NCBI GenBank assembly: GCA_011947345.1
Contig: JAAVTG010000115.1
Location: 1 to 43,271, forward strand
Length of the DNA stretch: 43,271 nucleotides
DNA from: Phytophthora quininea
Lineage: Eukaryota; Oomycota; Peronosporomycetes; Peronosporales; Peronosporaceae
Direction of reading: 5' to 3'
Positions 22,330-33,934 of the stretch are shown piece by piece. The first letter of the stretch is position 1. Every line of letters starts with the position of its first letter. The position numbers and the translations under genes are program-made. The notes under the pieces were generated by a model. That model was not told the origin of the DNA, did no database searches, and worked only from the letters and a program-made list of their open reading frames with translations.

Positions 22330-23417
22330 ACAACGCCTCTTTCTTAATTGCTTTGCGGACTACAAGAAGCGATTGTTTTGCCGCCGATTCCGGATACCGT
22401 AGCGTGGTTTTCGCCGCTTGGTGGACGGAGTCATTAAGCTGGACGATTACTTTTCCCAGAAGTATGTCGCGACGGGCGAGCCTGGGCTGTCGCCGTACCA
22501 AAAGATGACCGCCACTCTCCGCATGTACAGCTATGGGATTGCAACTGACGCAACGGATGAACAGGTTAGACTTGGCGGAAGTACGGCAGCAAAAGCAATT
22601 AAACGCTTTACGTTCGCTCTATTAGCCAAGTTTAACACGGAGTATCGACGAGAACCGACTCCAACTGACATTGTGCATCATACCGCTTTGAATAGACAGC
22701 GGGGCTTCCCCGGATGTTCGACTCGTTGGATTTCACACAGTGGACATGGAAGAATTGTCCTGTTGGTTGGCAAGGGATGCATCAAGACAAAGATGGCGAG
22801 CGATCTATCATTATGAAACCTGTAGCAACAAATAATTTTGTGGATCTGGTATTATTACACTGGTCTTCCTGGACCAACCAACGATATCAACGCCGTTGGC
22901 AGATCACCGTTGATGGCTGCGAGGTAGCGCACCAGATCACTCTTTCAGCGTCAACGGCAACAACTACAGCATGTGCTGCATGATGTGTTGCGGTATTTAT
23001 CCTCTGTGATCGGTTTTCACGAAGACCATCAGCAACCCATCTAATGCGGAGCAACGATTCTATGCTAAAATGCAAGAGATCGCCCGCAAGGACGTGGAGC
23101 GCTACTTTGGTGTACTCCAAGGACGTTGTGCAATACTGACGCAGCCAGATCATTTGTGGGAGCAAGACTTGCTGAAGGTCGTATGGTACGTGTGTGTAGT
23201 GATGCACAACATGATTATCGAAGCTAAAGAAGGTTATGTCGGTGATGAAGAGGAGGATATTCGGAGGTTATCGTCGCCCTCACTAGCAACTGCAAATATT
23301 ACGTTCGACTCGCTGCTGCACCATCTGGCGCATGTGCGGAATGAAAGTGCGCACGAGGCATTGCGCGACGATTTAGTGGAGTACTTGTGTGTGTGTGTGT
23401 GGGGGGTATCGAAATGA
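22330..23417 (+). pseudogene. Harbinger-type DDE transposase, interrupted
   Basis: The segments, in order, match the plant-transposon/DDE_4 family. They are CFADYKKRLFCRRFRI, LSPYQKMTATLRMYSYGIA, FPGMFDSLDFTQWTWKNCP (first catalytic Asp, about 22,715), YTGLPGPTNDINAVGRSPLM (second Asp) and EIARKDVERYFGVLQGRCAI (third, Glu, about 23,095). They end at HNMIIEA and an acidic tail. Frames change near 22,400, 22,710, 22,840 and 22,930. A TGA at 23007-23009 replaces the Trp of the conserved GIYPxW motif. The last codons run into a GT microsatellite. The catalytic residues are all present, but the frame is not. Confidence 0.82.
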
Positions 23418-23731
23418 AGACTCGTAGAGGGCTATGTGCTATTAAATCCGGTGTCGTACGACGATGCTGCATATTCTCTTCAATGGGGGCTTCTGACACG
23501 AACGCCGCTACTGGTTGCTCCAACGCTGAAGTTGTTGCACTCGCCTCGTTCTGCAAGGTGTTGGTGGAATGGTGTTGTTCGTTGCCGCTTTTCATCCGAG
23601 TGAGTACGGCGTTATGCCGCAGCTGAAAGTACTCTCTTGCATAGGAATCCAATACGCCCAGCTTGATGGAGAACAGAGCGTAGTTATTCGATTCTTTATG
23701 AGTGTATGAGCACGCTTTTGGCTACTAGTAG

Positions 23732-24465
23732 CTAGCACCGATGTCGCGTTAGCCAAACGCTTTTGCGTTTGTTCAAGAGTAGTTGCAGCTTGGACGGAGG
23801 TTTTGTCGCTTTATTTGCCGGTGGGCGTGGCGTTCCCTTCGACCCAGAAGCAGATTTAAACGATGCCGGGCTGTTTGTGACACCTGTTTGCTGGGGTCGA
23901 GGAGCTCGAGAAGATTCGCGATGGCCCTGCCACTTGGGCTTCTTGGAGAGCACGCGCCAGCATTGGACGTAGCGGAACGGCTTATTTTCTCGGACACCTT
24001 TAGTTGTATGCGTGCTTTGATACAGTTTTAATGCGTTCACCATGTCATCGCCTTCGTTCGTACCCGAGCGGTTCAGATCTCTCACGCTTGCAATGCAGCC
24101 TGCAAACTTGAAGACATCGTGCTGAATTATAGACCATTTTGACTCGAGAGAGCGCAAGCGCCAGAAGCTATCTCCACCAGCTCGGTGCTTGTAGTAGTAT
24201 TCAGTAACACGCTCCCAAAACCTTGGCTCTGCTTGCCCTGTTTTGATTGTCCGATGCTGCGGTACGCAGAGTACAGCAACGCTTCCTCCTCCGCTTCAAC
24301 GTTCTTCCCCTTGGTTCGTATGGTGATATCGATGGATTGTGTTGCCTGGACGGGACAGTGTCGAGCGCTGAGGATGCCGTCATACTCTTCTCCATCGATG
24401 AACATGTTGCCATCTCTCGGAAGTCGCAGAATTAAAAGACTCTGGCGTGAATGCATGGAGAACAA
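23732..24465 (-). pseudogene. Harbinger second ORF, Myb/SANT-like protein, one frameshift
   Basis: The minus-strand frame from 24465 gives an N-terminal part with TKGKNVEAEEEALLYSAYRSI. After a break at AAAA 24217-24220 (TTTT on the coding strand) it continues as FWERVTEYYYKHRAGG, SLESKWSIIQHDVFKFAGC, then KPFRYVQCWRVLSKKPKWQG and a Lys/Pro-rich tail. Adding one T restores a single frame. This is the DNA-binding partner protein usually encoded beside the Harbinger transposase, which binds subterminal sequence and helps nuclear import of the transposase. It could be intact apart from that one homopolymer base. Confidence 0.75.
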
Positions 24466-24654
24466 AACCCTTTCGCTGACCTTTCACTGCTGTAGCTAGG
24501 ATTTCGCCGTACCTGGCGTGTCCACTGCAAATATGGCCAATTTGCCCAGCCGACGCCAAAATTTATCGGGTCCGGCGTCTCGGTTTAGCGTTAGCGTGGG
24601 CCGCTGATAAATAAAATACCATCCTACACGGTGTATTTTTTTACCGTTACCATT

Positions 24655-24677
24655 TACAGTGCACCGTTGGAGATGCT
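24655..24677 (-). repeat. Right terminal inverted repeat of the Harbinger element
   Basis: Inverted copy of 21981-22003 with one mismatch; followed by TTA(G). Confidence 0.85.
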
Positions 24678-24680
24678 TTA

Positions 24681-26289
24681 GTCTTCATGTATATTTAATG
24701 TGTGGGATTACGACGATGAGGACGACTAGTCTCCTGTCCACCTGCCTCAGCAGACCCTCGACTGACTGGATCTGAGCGTGCCTGCCAAGTACCTGAATTC
24801 AGTGGTCTTCGGTATTTGCTACGACTATATCACTGCGCGAGACGCCCATAAGCGCAATGCTGGCGACCTTGCCCTTAGCATCCTGTCCGAGGGATGCTAC
24901 GACTTCATGTGCCAGAACGTGAACGAGCTACTGTCCGCGGTGTACATGTGGCCCAGGACGCTGATCAGCACGCGCGCGAGGCCACGATAAGAACACCACA
25001 TTTCTATAGAAAGAATGTATCGAATTGCATTGTCAACATCGTGATGGTCATACCTGGAACGTGGCCATGTTGGTTTAGCTAGTGAATCTTATTCCAAAAG
25101 CACTTCGAGATTTCTTCGCCCAGATGAATAGCTATTTTTCCCGAACGAAAACACGCCGATTTGATCACTAGCTGCCTTCAGTGTTGGAAGTGAAAAAATC
25201 ACACATATGGGCGCGGTGCGTATACAGCGCCTCTCGATGGAGCCTCTCGTAGTAGCCATATACAGTTTAACCAGCTTACTCATACCTGATTGAGGAGAAA
25301 GATCGAATGGACGAATCGCATCTCTGACGAACTCCAAAAACACAGGAGCAGTTTCCACGACGCACATGATTTCAGCAACGCGACAAACCAACCGACGCAT
25401 AACGCGCAACACAGCTGACCGCTGTATCGTTCTATGGTGTGACCAGGATGTCATTGAACTGCTGGATACGTGGACTGATGAGTCATGAAGTGGTGGTCGT
25501 TGATCTTCCTGCGGGACACCATAGGAATACTCGTTACAAGCAGTCTCTTGGTCTCTATCCTGAACGTATTCGTTTCAAATGTTGGGAGATGATCGTTTGT
25601 CCTTCTGTGGCAGTATTTTTCTTCATGAAGGCAATCATCTCATCTTCACAATCAAGGAAACTCATTAGGACGGGGGTGTCGGGCGTCCTCTGGACTTTTC
25701 GTGCCGTGGAGTGGCGTGATGGTATTGGTAAAAGAACGGTGACAATAGATATATACCTTGCAGTTTAGGTCACGATGACAAGCAGCAGTCGCCGCACCAC
25801 TTGAATTCGACACCGGCTGCGGTGTTGCTACCACAGCACCTGCCAACGTCCGTCCTGGCCTGTCCTTGGTGACTCGGCCGTGGTGTGGTATCCCTCGTCC
25901 CCTGCTGTCTTCGCTGCTACAGAAATACCGTCACACTCACAACTACAATGCGGACATTTGCCACAGCCGTCTACCTGACAGCGTTTTACCTTGCACCGAC
26001 AGGTGAGAACCAGTAGCGCAGCATCTGACCAGTTTTCGCTATCCTGGCGACCTTCGCCCTCCATTTTTGAATGTTGCCCCCCTCTCGCTCGCGATGAGGA
26101 CCGCAGATTTTGTCCCGTTCCTGTCCGTATCTGGTGCAACGTTTTAATATCTAAAATGTCGAGCAAGCACCGCCTGTTAAAAACCATCACTTAATATCGG
26201 TTTTACAAGTTTTTGGGTTGGACGGGTATTAATCCAAACCAAATTCTGGCGCGATTCATTGGTTATAAAATGTTAATTTTAGTAGCATG
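24681..26289. other. No recognisable gene
   Basis: Short frames only. One minus frame (25828-26190) contains a cysteine-rich stretch, LTCRCKVKRCQVDGCGKCPH, that looks like a zinc- or metal-binding segment but matches nothing I can name. A 70-codon plus frame at 24778-24990 (ARDAHKRNAGDLALSILSEG) looks protein-like and is also unidentified. Confidence 0.4.
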
Positions 26290-27060
26290 GGGGATGGGGT
26301 TATTCTACAAAGCACTCTTAAACTCTGCATACACGTCTCTCTTTCCCGCTTATAGTAATACGTTTCTTTATTTGTTGCATTCTTTCTCAGTAATCCCATT
26401 CTACTATTTTTCCATACCTCACCTTTTTATCACTCTGATTTTTCTTATGTTTCATATCATGCACACTGTATTTTTCCACTATCTTCAACGCATATATTCT
26501 TATGCTTTTCTTTCTTTCTTCCCTACATATTTTTACACTCTTCCCTTTATCTTTATTTCCATATTTTCATTTTTATTATCTCATATAACACTTTATTTTT
26601 TTAAATACCACTTCTTCCTTACATCAGCTATAATATTTTTTCCAAAACCTCCTAACCAATTGTACCCAACCTACTCTTATCTTTGTATATATACATTCTC
26701 CAATTTTTCCCTGAGTTCATTTACATACTATCCCTAAGTTCGTTATTCTTTAGAACCCACATTTTCTACCACCTATCCTATAATCAACTTTCTATTTCCT
26801 CCCCCGTCTTTACAGCCACCCGTTTTCATTGTATCGACCGACTCTATTTTCGTTTTTTTGTCCTTTATGCATTAGCTACGTTACCTACGGTCATCGGTGT
26901 TCATTTCTTCCTTATCTACTTTCTCTACTGTATTTACTGACGATTCTTGTCTTCGTTACACTCCAGTATGTAAAAAATCCTTTCTACATGAAATGTTTCC
27001 TTTTCTTCTGTACATATATAGTTACCATTTCTTCATTGTATATCGGTACATCTACCGTCA
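26290..27060 (-). repeat. G-depleted pyrimidine-rich low-complexity tract
   Basis: About 770 bp of T, C and A with very few G on the plus strand, which is the mirror image of 36130-37417. The long Phe/Leu/Tyr-rich open frames in it (for example 26213-26737) follow from the base composition and are not genes. Confidence 0.7.
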
Positions 27061-28799
27061 CAGGGTGTGTTGGGCCGTCGTTATATTTGCTGATCGCTTA
27101 TTGGTCGATATGCCAGTTAATAACACGATTATGTCCCCCGTGTATGAAATGATGAATGTCGACGAGGACGTTAACGTTACACGGCGCCAGAGAGTTGTGT
27201 GGCTTGCCTTTTCCGCAAGCCACTGCGAACCTCCTGCAGCAACCAACGCTACAATATATTCGAGGCGCGTGGACCCTGCAGAGACCTCCTGCCTTTGTAA
27301 CCTTTGCGAGTGCACGTACCTTTTACCTTGTCCGCCGCGTCGAGGATAAAGCGGCGACGACGAAGCACTTATGACGGGGAGCCGGCACGACCATCGGCGG
27401 CAGCGAGCTGACGTCGTACGTGGCGTGCGGGGTGGGGCGTCTTTGTCGATTGCTTCGGTCGTCAGCTTGTCGTCGTGGATCTTGACTCACTCGCAGTAGG
27501 CCAGCCCATAGACTTGTTTGTTTAGCAAAGTCTGGTTCACCATGGTCTTAAAAAGCTCTCCAACTTATGGTTTGCCACTTTTACAGACATTTCAGCCGTA
27601 ATGGCCAGGATGTGGTCCAACACTCGCCGTTCCAGTGCTTGTCAGCGGAGCCGAGCGTCGTCTCCCTTGCCTGGAACGGCGAGGTACTATAATGGCAGGC
27701 CGAGTGCATTTGGTAGACGTCGTCTACCTCGCCAGCCTCACTGGTTCCCCGCCATTAGCTGCTCCACCAAACAAACGATGCTGCAGTAAACGCCACCAGG
27801 AGGGGGGTCCCGTTCCTCCCGGATTGGTTTGACGATTGGGTCAGGGACTGGACCGGCCTGGGACGACGGCTCGGCGTGATGAGACGGCGCCTCGCCCTGA
27901 AGCAACCCATCCAAGACGTTGTTGTGAAGCACCTCGGCGAGTGGGCAGTAGTATACCCATCGCCGGGGCTGTACGGGTCGTGGAGGTGGCGCCATTAGGA
28001 CGTCTGTGACACCATGTTGACCGAGCGTGACACGCAAGTAGTAGGACGTCACAAGCCCGTCCTGTGTGTCGCCGCCGTAGCGGACTCGACGTATCCTGGC
28101 CATGTACGCCAAGCTCACGAATGGGAGCCCGCGCAGGAAACACAGCGCTCGTCCGTCGAGACGCACAGCCTCTTCTGAGGTATCGTCGCAGCGATGCCAT
28201 CAGCCGCTGGGGCCTTGCTGGAGCGGTCGAAAGATTTCGATGCGTCGCATCTTGGTGACACTGGTGGACAGAGCCGCGACATCAACCAGCTCAGCGTCAA
28301 CGGAAGTCCTGTCGATTGCTTAACAGCACGATATCCGCGCCGTGCTGGCGTTTTTGCCGCCGGCGATTGCAGCGCTGGGCTGCCCTGCGACGTGCATCAT
28401 CGCGAAGACGGTGCTCGGCCTCGTGTTGCTCAACCAACCAACTACATTATGGAAGAGTATGCGCCACGCTGGGTCGTATTCCTCCCACAGCAACAAGGAC
28501 GTCATTATCTAGGTCTGCTTCAAGAAAACATTGCATTACCTTTCGTTGAACCAAATCACTTCAATTCTCTAGAATATGAAAACACATATTTGCACCCCTT
28601 AACCCTGTTATTGTAAATCTTAACACAAAGAATACATATTTGTTTTATCATCAAATGTTAAGAAAATATCACACCCACTTTGCCCAGAAAAGAACCTTTG
28701 TGAAGTGTGGTCACGATTATTCAGTCTTTGCAACCCGTTAATTTACTATTCCAAGCGGCATTGCAACGCAGTTCCTAGGTATAAGGATACATGTACGCT
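27061..28799. other. Degenerate coding-like DNA, unidentified
   Basis: A 142-codon minus frame at 27738-28166 (YMARIRRVRYGGDTQDGLVT..., then a Pro/Arg-rich part) reads like real protein. Coding-like minus-strand sequence seems to continue upstream to about 28,505 in other frames (LVDVAALSTSVTKMRRIEIF). I do not recognise it; a decayed transposon or a lost host gene are both possible. Confidence 0.35.
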
Positions 28800-29640
28800 A
28801 TCCCCTTCAAAATTCTGTCCACTCGTCGCAACATATATGAGAATCATGAAGTGATAGAACCAACTGACAGAGATAGGCGCACGAGGAAATCAGCGATTAG
28901 AACAGATAACTACCCCCCCAACCCCCATCTGATTGGGCTGACTACTGGGACCACGATTTTATGTAAGGAGAATACAATATTGATAGTCTTATGTGACAGA
29001 GACAAGCGCATCATCCGATTAGCGACAGCAACGACTACTACGGCTACACCTAACCAGCGTAGCTAAAACGTTAGGAGACTACGTTTTCATATACGGAGAA
29101 CGTGATGGTGATAGTTTTAAGTAACAAAGGTATGCGCATTAGCCAATCAGCGATCAGTAAGGCTAATTACGGCCACATACACCCGTTTGGGCCGAAAAGT
29201 TAGTTAGGCAAGTGCGTTTTCATATACGAAAATCACGGTGGTGATCCTCCGAAATGACAGAGACAGGCGGATCAGCAAATTAGCGATCAGGAAGAATAAC
29301 TACGGCCGTATTCACCGGATTGGGACGAAAAGTTGGGAGACTCCGTTTTCATATAAGGGGAAGAAGATGGGGATAGTCTGAAGGGACATAGACAGGTAGA
29401 TGCTCTAACCCGTTTGAGCTGAAAACTTGGGAGACTACGTTTTCATATGTGGAGAAAACGATAGTGATTGTCTGAGGTGATATAGACAGGACCATCACCC
29501 AATCAGCGAGTAGAAAAGTTATCTACGGCCGCGCACACCTGTTTCGACTAAAAACTTGGAGAATTACGTGTTTGTATACGAGGAAACTGCGAAGTGATAG
29601 TGACAGGCCTGTCAACAAATCAACGATCAGTAAGGTTAAT
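28800..29640 (+). repeat. ~130-bp satellite array, left block
   Basis: About six diverged tandem copies, with anchors such as CGTTTTCATATACGG near 29082, 29213, 29344, 29439 and 29566 (spacing ~131, one short unit of ~95). Each unit carries a TGATGGTGATAGT-like segment, a GACAGAGACAGGCGCATC-like segment and an AATCAGCGATCAG segment. The same family in the same orientation resumes at 33,935. Confidence 0.85.
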
Positions 29641-29654
29641 CCTTCAACCCCGAT

Positions 29655-29671
29655 TGCTGGATCATCCAGCA
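29655..29671. repeat. 17-bp perfect palindrome near the left end of the piggyBac-like element
   Basis: TGCTGGATCATCCAGCA. A second related palindrome lies at 29715-29735 (arms TATGTTGGAT / ATCTAACATA, 9 of 10) and a third at 33529-33545 (TGTTGGAGCCTCCAACA) near the other end. Confidence 0.8.
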
Positions 29672-29969
29672 TAGCAAGTGTATCTTTCTTTTCGGCATCT
29701 ATGCTCAGAAAAGTTATGTTGGATGATCTAACATAGGGAAAATTAATATTGGACTTTGTATTAAAATGTGTTGCATACTGAATTGGAGTGTGAAATAGTA
29801 GGGCGATGCACAGGTGTAGGGTCAATTGGTGTTTGTCCAGTGCTCAGCGGGGAAGGGAGTGAGAGGCTGATCGGCTGCGCAATTGCTGGGCGCGGAGCCT
29901 CCCCTCTCTCATTCAAAGATTTTCAAGCGAAGAATAGTGAGGCCAGTCGGTAAGATTCCGAAGCAACCT

Positions 29970-32900
29970 ATGACTGCGGCACGAAAGAAGGAGCTGGTAG
30001 ACGAGCTGAGACGGCTGAGACGGCTTCGACGCTCCGCCCCACAGCCGCCGTCAAGACCAAGAACGATCACGGAGCGTCGCCAGCTCAGAATGCGCCTGGA
30101 AGCAGAAGCAGCGGATAGCAGGCTTCAGCAGTCGACGGAGAAAGGAGCTGGATCCCACTCGGCACATGTGGCAGAAGATGCCGTCGCTACGGACGCAACA
30201 CAGGTGAACCAAGTCACACAGGCGAGACAAGGCGGGGATCGAGTACGGTGAGTGATGGTGGCGGCAACTAACTGTGATTCACTACAGATATTGCACTAAT
30301 TCGTGGCGTTTTGTTCAGGGAAACGAGAACACCGTTCCGTCGTTGGAGGAGCTACAATCGAGTCATGCAGAGGGAGACATTTAAGATGGCAACACAGATG
30401 ACATGTTGGATGCCGCTCCAATATCGGAAGGATCTGGCGACCAAGCCCCAACATCAACGCCAACATCTACGAGGGGTGGATGCGGCGCTTTTGAAGCAGT
30501 GGTGACATCTCGTGACGTGATCCCAGCTGGACGCCATAGAACTGTCGCTGCTACGCCGCTGCCGGGAAGCATCGGCAAGCGAAAGCGCGCACGGCGAAGC
30601 ACAGATCCGAGCGAGAGTGGGGACAGCAGCGAAGGGTTTAGTGATAGCGAAAGCGGAGACACAGAATCAAGCGACAGCGGATTTGCAAAAGACGACCCTT
30701 GCCTAGTATCAAGTGGAGGAGCTGCGGACGTCACGGCCCTGAACTCGGACATTGACGACTGGTCCAGGGAAGATGACACATCTGACGGGGAGGACGACTG
30801 GGAACTTGTTTGTACATCGGATGATGAAGAAGAAGACGCTGAACAAGTACTTCCCGGCAGCCACTTCCTCCGAGCCGCAGTAAACAAGAAACTGATTAGA
30901 GAGATGCGACAAACTGGTTGGGAATACGGTGAGTATCTATCACGCACGACATTTTTAAAATATGTTGGCTAATGCTGTTTATTATGTTGGATAGATCCAT
31001 CAAAGTTTGGACCGGATCCAACATACGCCGGACTGTATGATGGTCCATGCGGTCCTAGCGATAGTGTGCTACGCGTTGCCGAAGACCCACTCTCACTGTT
31101 TTTCTACTTCATGCCTGCGCAGCTGTGGAAAAAATTGAGCGAGAGACGAACGTTTATCAGAGGCAAAATATCCCGAACCGGTACGTGAGACCCAGAAAAT
31201 GCAGCGAAAGCATAACCCAAGAGATGTAGAGCGTGCTAAAGACATTCGCGCTCGGCTTCGAGCAGTGCGCCCTGTTCAAGCTTGGGAGATTCTTCGGGTC
31301 ATCGGGCTGTTGATTGCGAGAATGCTCAACCCACACTCGTGCGGATTGTCTGCGCACTGGAGTCTAAGTCGGCATGGAGCTGTGCCTGCGGGGTCGTTTG
31401 TGCAGTGGTTGGGACGAAACCGCTTTGATTATGTTCTGCAAAATCTACACTTCACTGATAACAAGTCTCCTCGCTCACAAATCGACCGCGGTTGCAAAGT
31501 CCGCAGCGTGGTGGCCGCGTTACAGAAGACCTTCGCACGGGGTTACAGGCCGGGCCCACTGATTGCGTTCGATGAGGCTATTATCCCTACAAGGTTGCGC
31601 AGAAATCCAACAAGGCAGTACCTGAAGAACAAACCGCACAAGTGGGGAACGAAGTTCTTTTCCGCGTGCTGCGGAGACACTGCGTAATGTATGAGGTGCG
31701 TTGGTCAACTTGCTTACGATCGCTCCCTTTTTGCGAAGTTTTATGTTGGATGATAGTAACAATGCCATTATCTCTCCTTCATATTTATTGTTGGAAACGC
31801 ATCATCTTTTGTCACGACGAGTGAAGTTGAAGTCAGCTTCTGGAACTAGCTAGCAGAGTGATGGTAGAAAGGCTTATTGAGTCCGACGCGGAAGTGCGTC
31901 CTCAGTCCGAAAGTTCCCTAAGAGTAACAAGTTGTTTGTGAGTGAGTTCGATCCGCGCTCCGTTAGTTATCCAACATAGGATTGAAATGTATGTCGGGGC
32001 AAAAACAAACATGAACACGCCAGTGCCTGCGGATAATTCGACCGGAACCGCGGCTGTGATGCGCAATATCAACGTGCTGCTTCCTCCCCTCCCGCAGATC
32101 CGTACAGGATCGTTGTCATGGACAGGTATTACACTTCCGTAGTGTTAGCGCTCGAGCTTCTGCACCTGAGAATTTATTGCACAGGAACGATTCAGACTAA
32201 TCGATCTGGCTACGATCAAGAGGTGATCACTCAGAAGGTTGTGCACAAGAATCGGCCTGCAGACCCGCCTCGCGACACACTCAAGATAGCGGAAAACAAG
32301 ACCTTTCCGCAGCTCACGGCGTGTATGTGGATGGACAATAACCCCGTGCACATGTTGGAGACGGGTGGACGTCGGCAGCTTGGCCAAGTGTGTATGTTGT
32401 GAATATTGGATTCTACGCTGGATATTGGTTGACCAAGCTAATTTATGTTGGATATTATGTTGGCTTTGAATTAGTGAGACGAGTGGGAGAACGCGGCAGA
32501 ATTTCCCGGCACCAGTGCTCATCAGAGACTACCGTCGCTGGATGGGCGGCGTTGATGTCCACGATCAGCACCGGTTGCAGTGATACAGTGTGCAGATGGC
32601 CTACAAACCCCAAAAGTATTATCGTGTATTGTTTTTCGGACTTATTGATATGGCACTCGTCAACGCGTTCATAGTGCATCGGTGGCACATGAAGGCGACG
32701 AAGCAGAGCCCCCGAACACTACAAGTTCCTCCGGTTGCTACACGGGCAGATATTAGCAATAGATGGTGCCACATTTGATGAAGTTGAGCAGCAACAAGGG
32801 CCGAGGATAGGACAACTGCGTCCCCGCAATCACGTGAAGGGGCGCCAACCGTTCAACACTACCTAGTCGAGTGCCCGGACGAAGTGGACACCAAGAAGGT

Positions 32901-33247
32901 GAAGAAAAACGGTGAGTTTGGCAAGAAATGCATCGCTAGGACTTGTAAAGTGTGTGATCTCTATCGAGTAAAGCCTCGTAAGTACTCGAAGTGGTACTGC
33001 GCGGGCTGTTCGCAGGGCATTATTCGGTACGATTTGATGAAGCTTTCTCTGTCTTCTACAAACTAACAAAACTTTGGATTGCAGCAAGCACATGTGCAAC
33101 GGCGTTCGTGAAGGGCGCACTAAGGCATGTTTTCAGCTTTGGGGCGAATGGCACTCGCATTCCCGCGCTCCTGTCAGAGCGCCACAGAGTGACGGATCGC
33201 CGTCCAGGAAAGCAGCGTCGGCGCCGGCGGTGCCGCGTAGACCTTGA
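29970..33247 (+). pseudogene. piggyBac-like transposase (DDE_Tnp_1_7), several exons, broken
   Basis: An Arg-rich N-terminus (from MTAARKKELVDEL, 29970) leads to a long acidic Ser/Asp/Glu region (30,403-30,900). It then runs via an intron 30929-30994 into DPSKFGPDPTYAGLYDG. The catalytic core follows: FDEAIIPTRLRRN (first Asp, 31571-31573), VVMDRYYTSVVLALELL (second, 32121-32123) and GGVDVHDQHRLQ (third pair, from 32554). The C-terminal Cys-rich finger CKVCDLYRVKPRKYSKWYCA continues across an intron (33027-33084, ACTAAC branch) to RKHMCNGVREGRTKACFQLW and ends at 33247. In-frame TAA at 31685-31687 (Tyr expected) and TGA at 32581-32583 (Arg expected) plus several frameshifts show it is dead as written. 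Confidence 0.82.
31742..31978 (+). mobile_element. Possible MITE inside the piggyBac-like transposase
   Basis: A 237-bp non-coding stretch with 10-bp inverted ends, TATGTTGGAT at 31742 and ATCCAACATA at 31969. It interrupts the transposase between CCGDTA and RIEMYVGAKT. It may be, or lie in, an intron, since a GTGCGT donor precedes it and TAG follows. No target duplication is evident. Confidence 0.4.
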
Positions 33248-33934
33248 CAGCGAGGCCGTGACTACAGAATGTGGTGGGCAGCAAGGTACCGAGAGGATGG
33301 GGAGGCGACAGGTGGCGAGGGGCCACACGCTGGACCCGGGGTCTTCTGCTAGCAGCGGCAGCGACAGCGGCGGAGATCTTCGGAGAGCGACGACGAGTAA
33401 GCGAGTTCCCACGTGCCGAAGTACTGATCGTAGCTCGAAATGAATTGCTTTTTGGACGACATGTGTTGGACATTTGCCGGACATCGTGTACAAAATAGAT
33501 GCCACCTTTGTAGAAAGGGCAAATAGGATGTTGGAGCCTCCAACATATGCGTTCTGCGCTCGACACCGATCCAACTTACGGCCCATATATGCTGGATCTG
33601 CCCACCTACGTTCGGATGTGCCTTCCTATTTCGCGCTGCTATAAGTGCGAGTAATTTCGCACTTACACATGCCAATACAAAATCCTATACTAAACTATGC
33701 TGGAGCTCCAAGATAACGACAGCAACTACCCCTTATATATATATGGTCGGCGCTACATATGTATCGCACTAAAATGACGTCGCGCTATGGGCTCTATTTT
33801 GGGATTTTGCTGCTTTTTATTTCTGTAGCGCGCTGCTTTTTAGCGCCCAAATTAGAACTACTCGATACACTATTTTAGGTTATCAGACTATACCGACGGT
33901 AATACTGATCACAGCTTAATGAAACTAAGTGTAG

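Larger units (their letters stand above)
21980..24677 (+). mobile_element. PIF/Harbinger-type DNA transposon with inverted repeats
   Basis: The element is bounded by terminal inverted repeats starting (G)AGCATCTCCAACGGT. 21981-22003 and the complement of 24655-24677 match at 22 of 23 bases. Both ends are flanked by TTA (21977-21979 and 24678-24680; TTAG if one base more is counted), the target duplication expected for PIF/Harbinger. It has the two-gene layout typical of the group: a DDE transposase on the plus strand and a Myb/SANT-like protein on the minus strand. Both are interrupted, so this 2.7-kb copy is probably non-autonomous now. Confidence 0.88.
29641..33915 (+). mobile_element. piggyBac-like element lodged between satellite blocks
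   Basis: 4.3 kb of non-satellite DNA separates two co-oriented blocks of one satellite and encodes a piggyBac-type transposase, so it is best explained as an insertion into the array. TTAA, the target of piggyBac elements, occurs at both edges (29636-29639 and 33916-33919). I cannot match terminal inverted repeats there, so the exact ends are not proven. Short palindromes built on TATGTTGGAT occur near both ends and inside. About 700 bp right of the coding part (33,248-33,915) contains no gene. Confidence 0.7.

Noticed and set aside
26213..27349. Hydrophobic open frames resembling multi-pass membrane proteins
   Set aside because: The pyrimidine-rich tract automatically yields Phe, Leu, Tyr and Ser codons. 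There is no family pattern.
29636..33919. Exact piggyBac ends at the two TTAA sites
   Set aside because: The sequences just inside the two TTAA sites are not inverted copies of each other, so the boundaries stay provisional.
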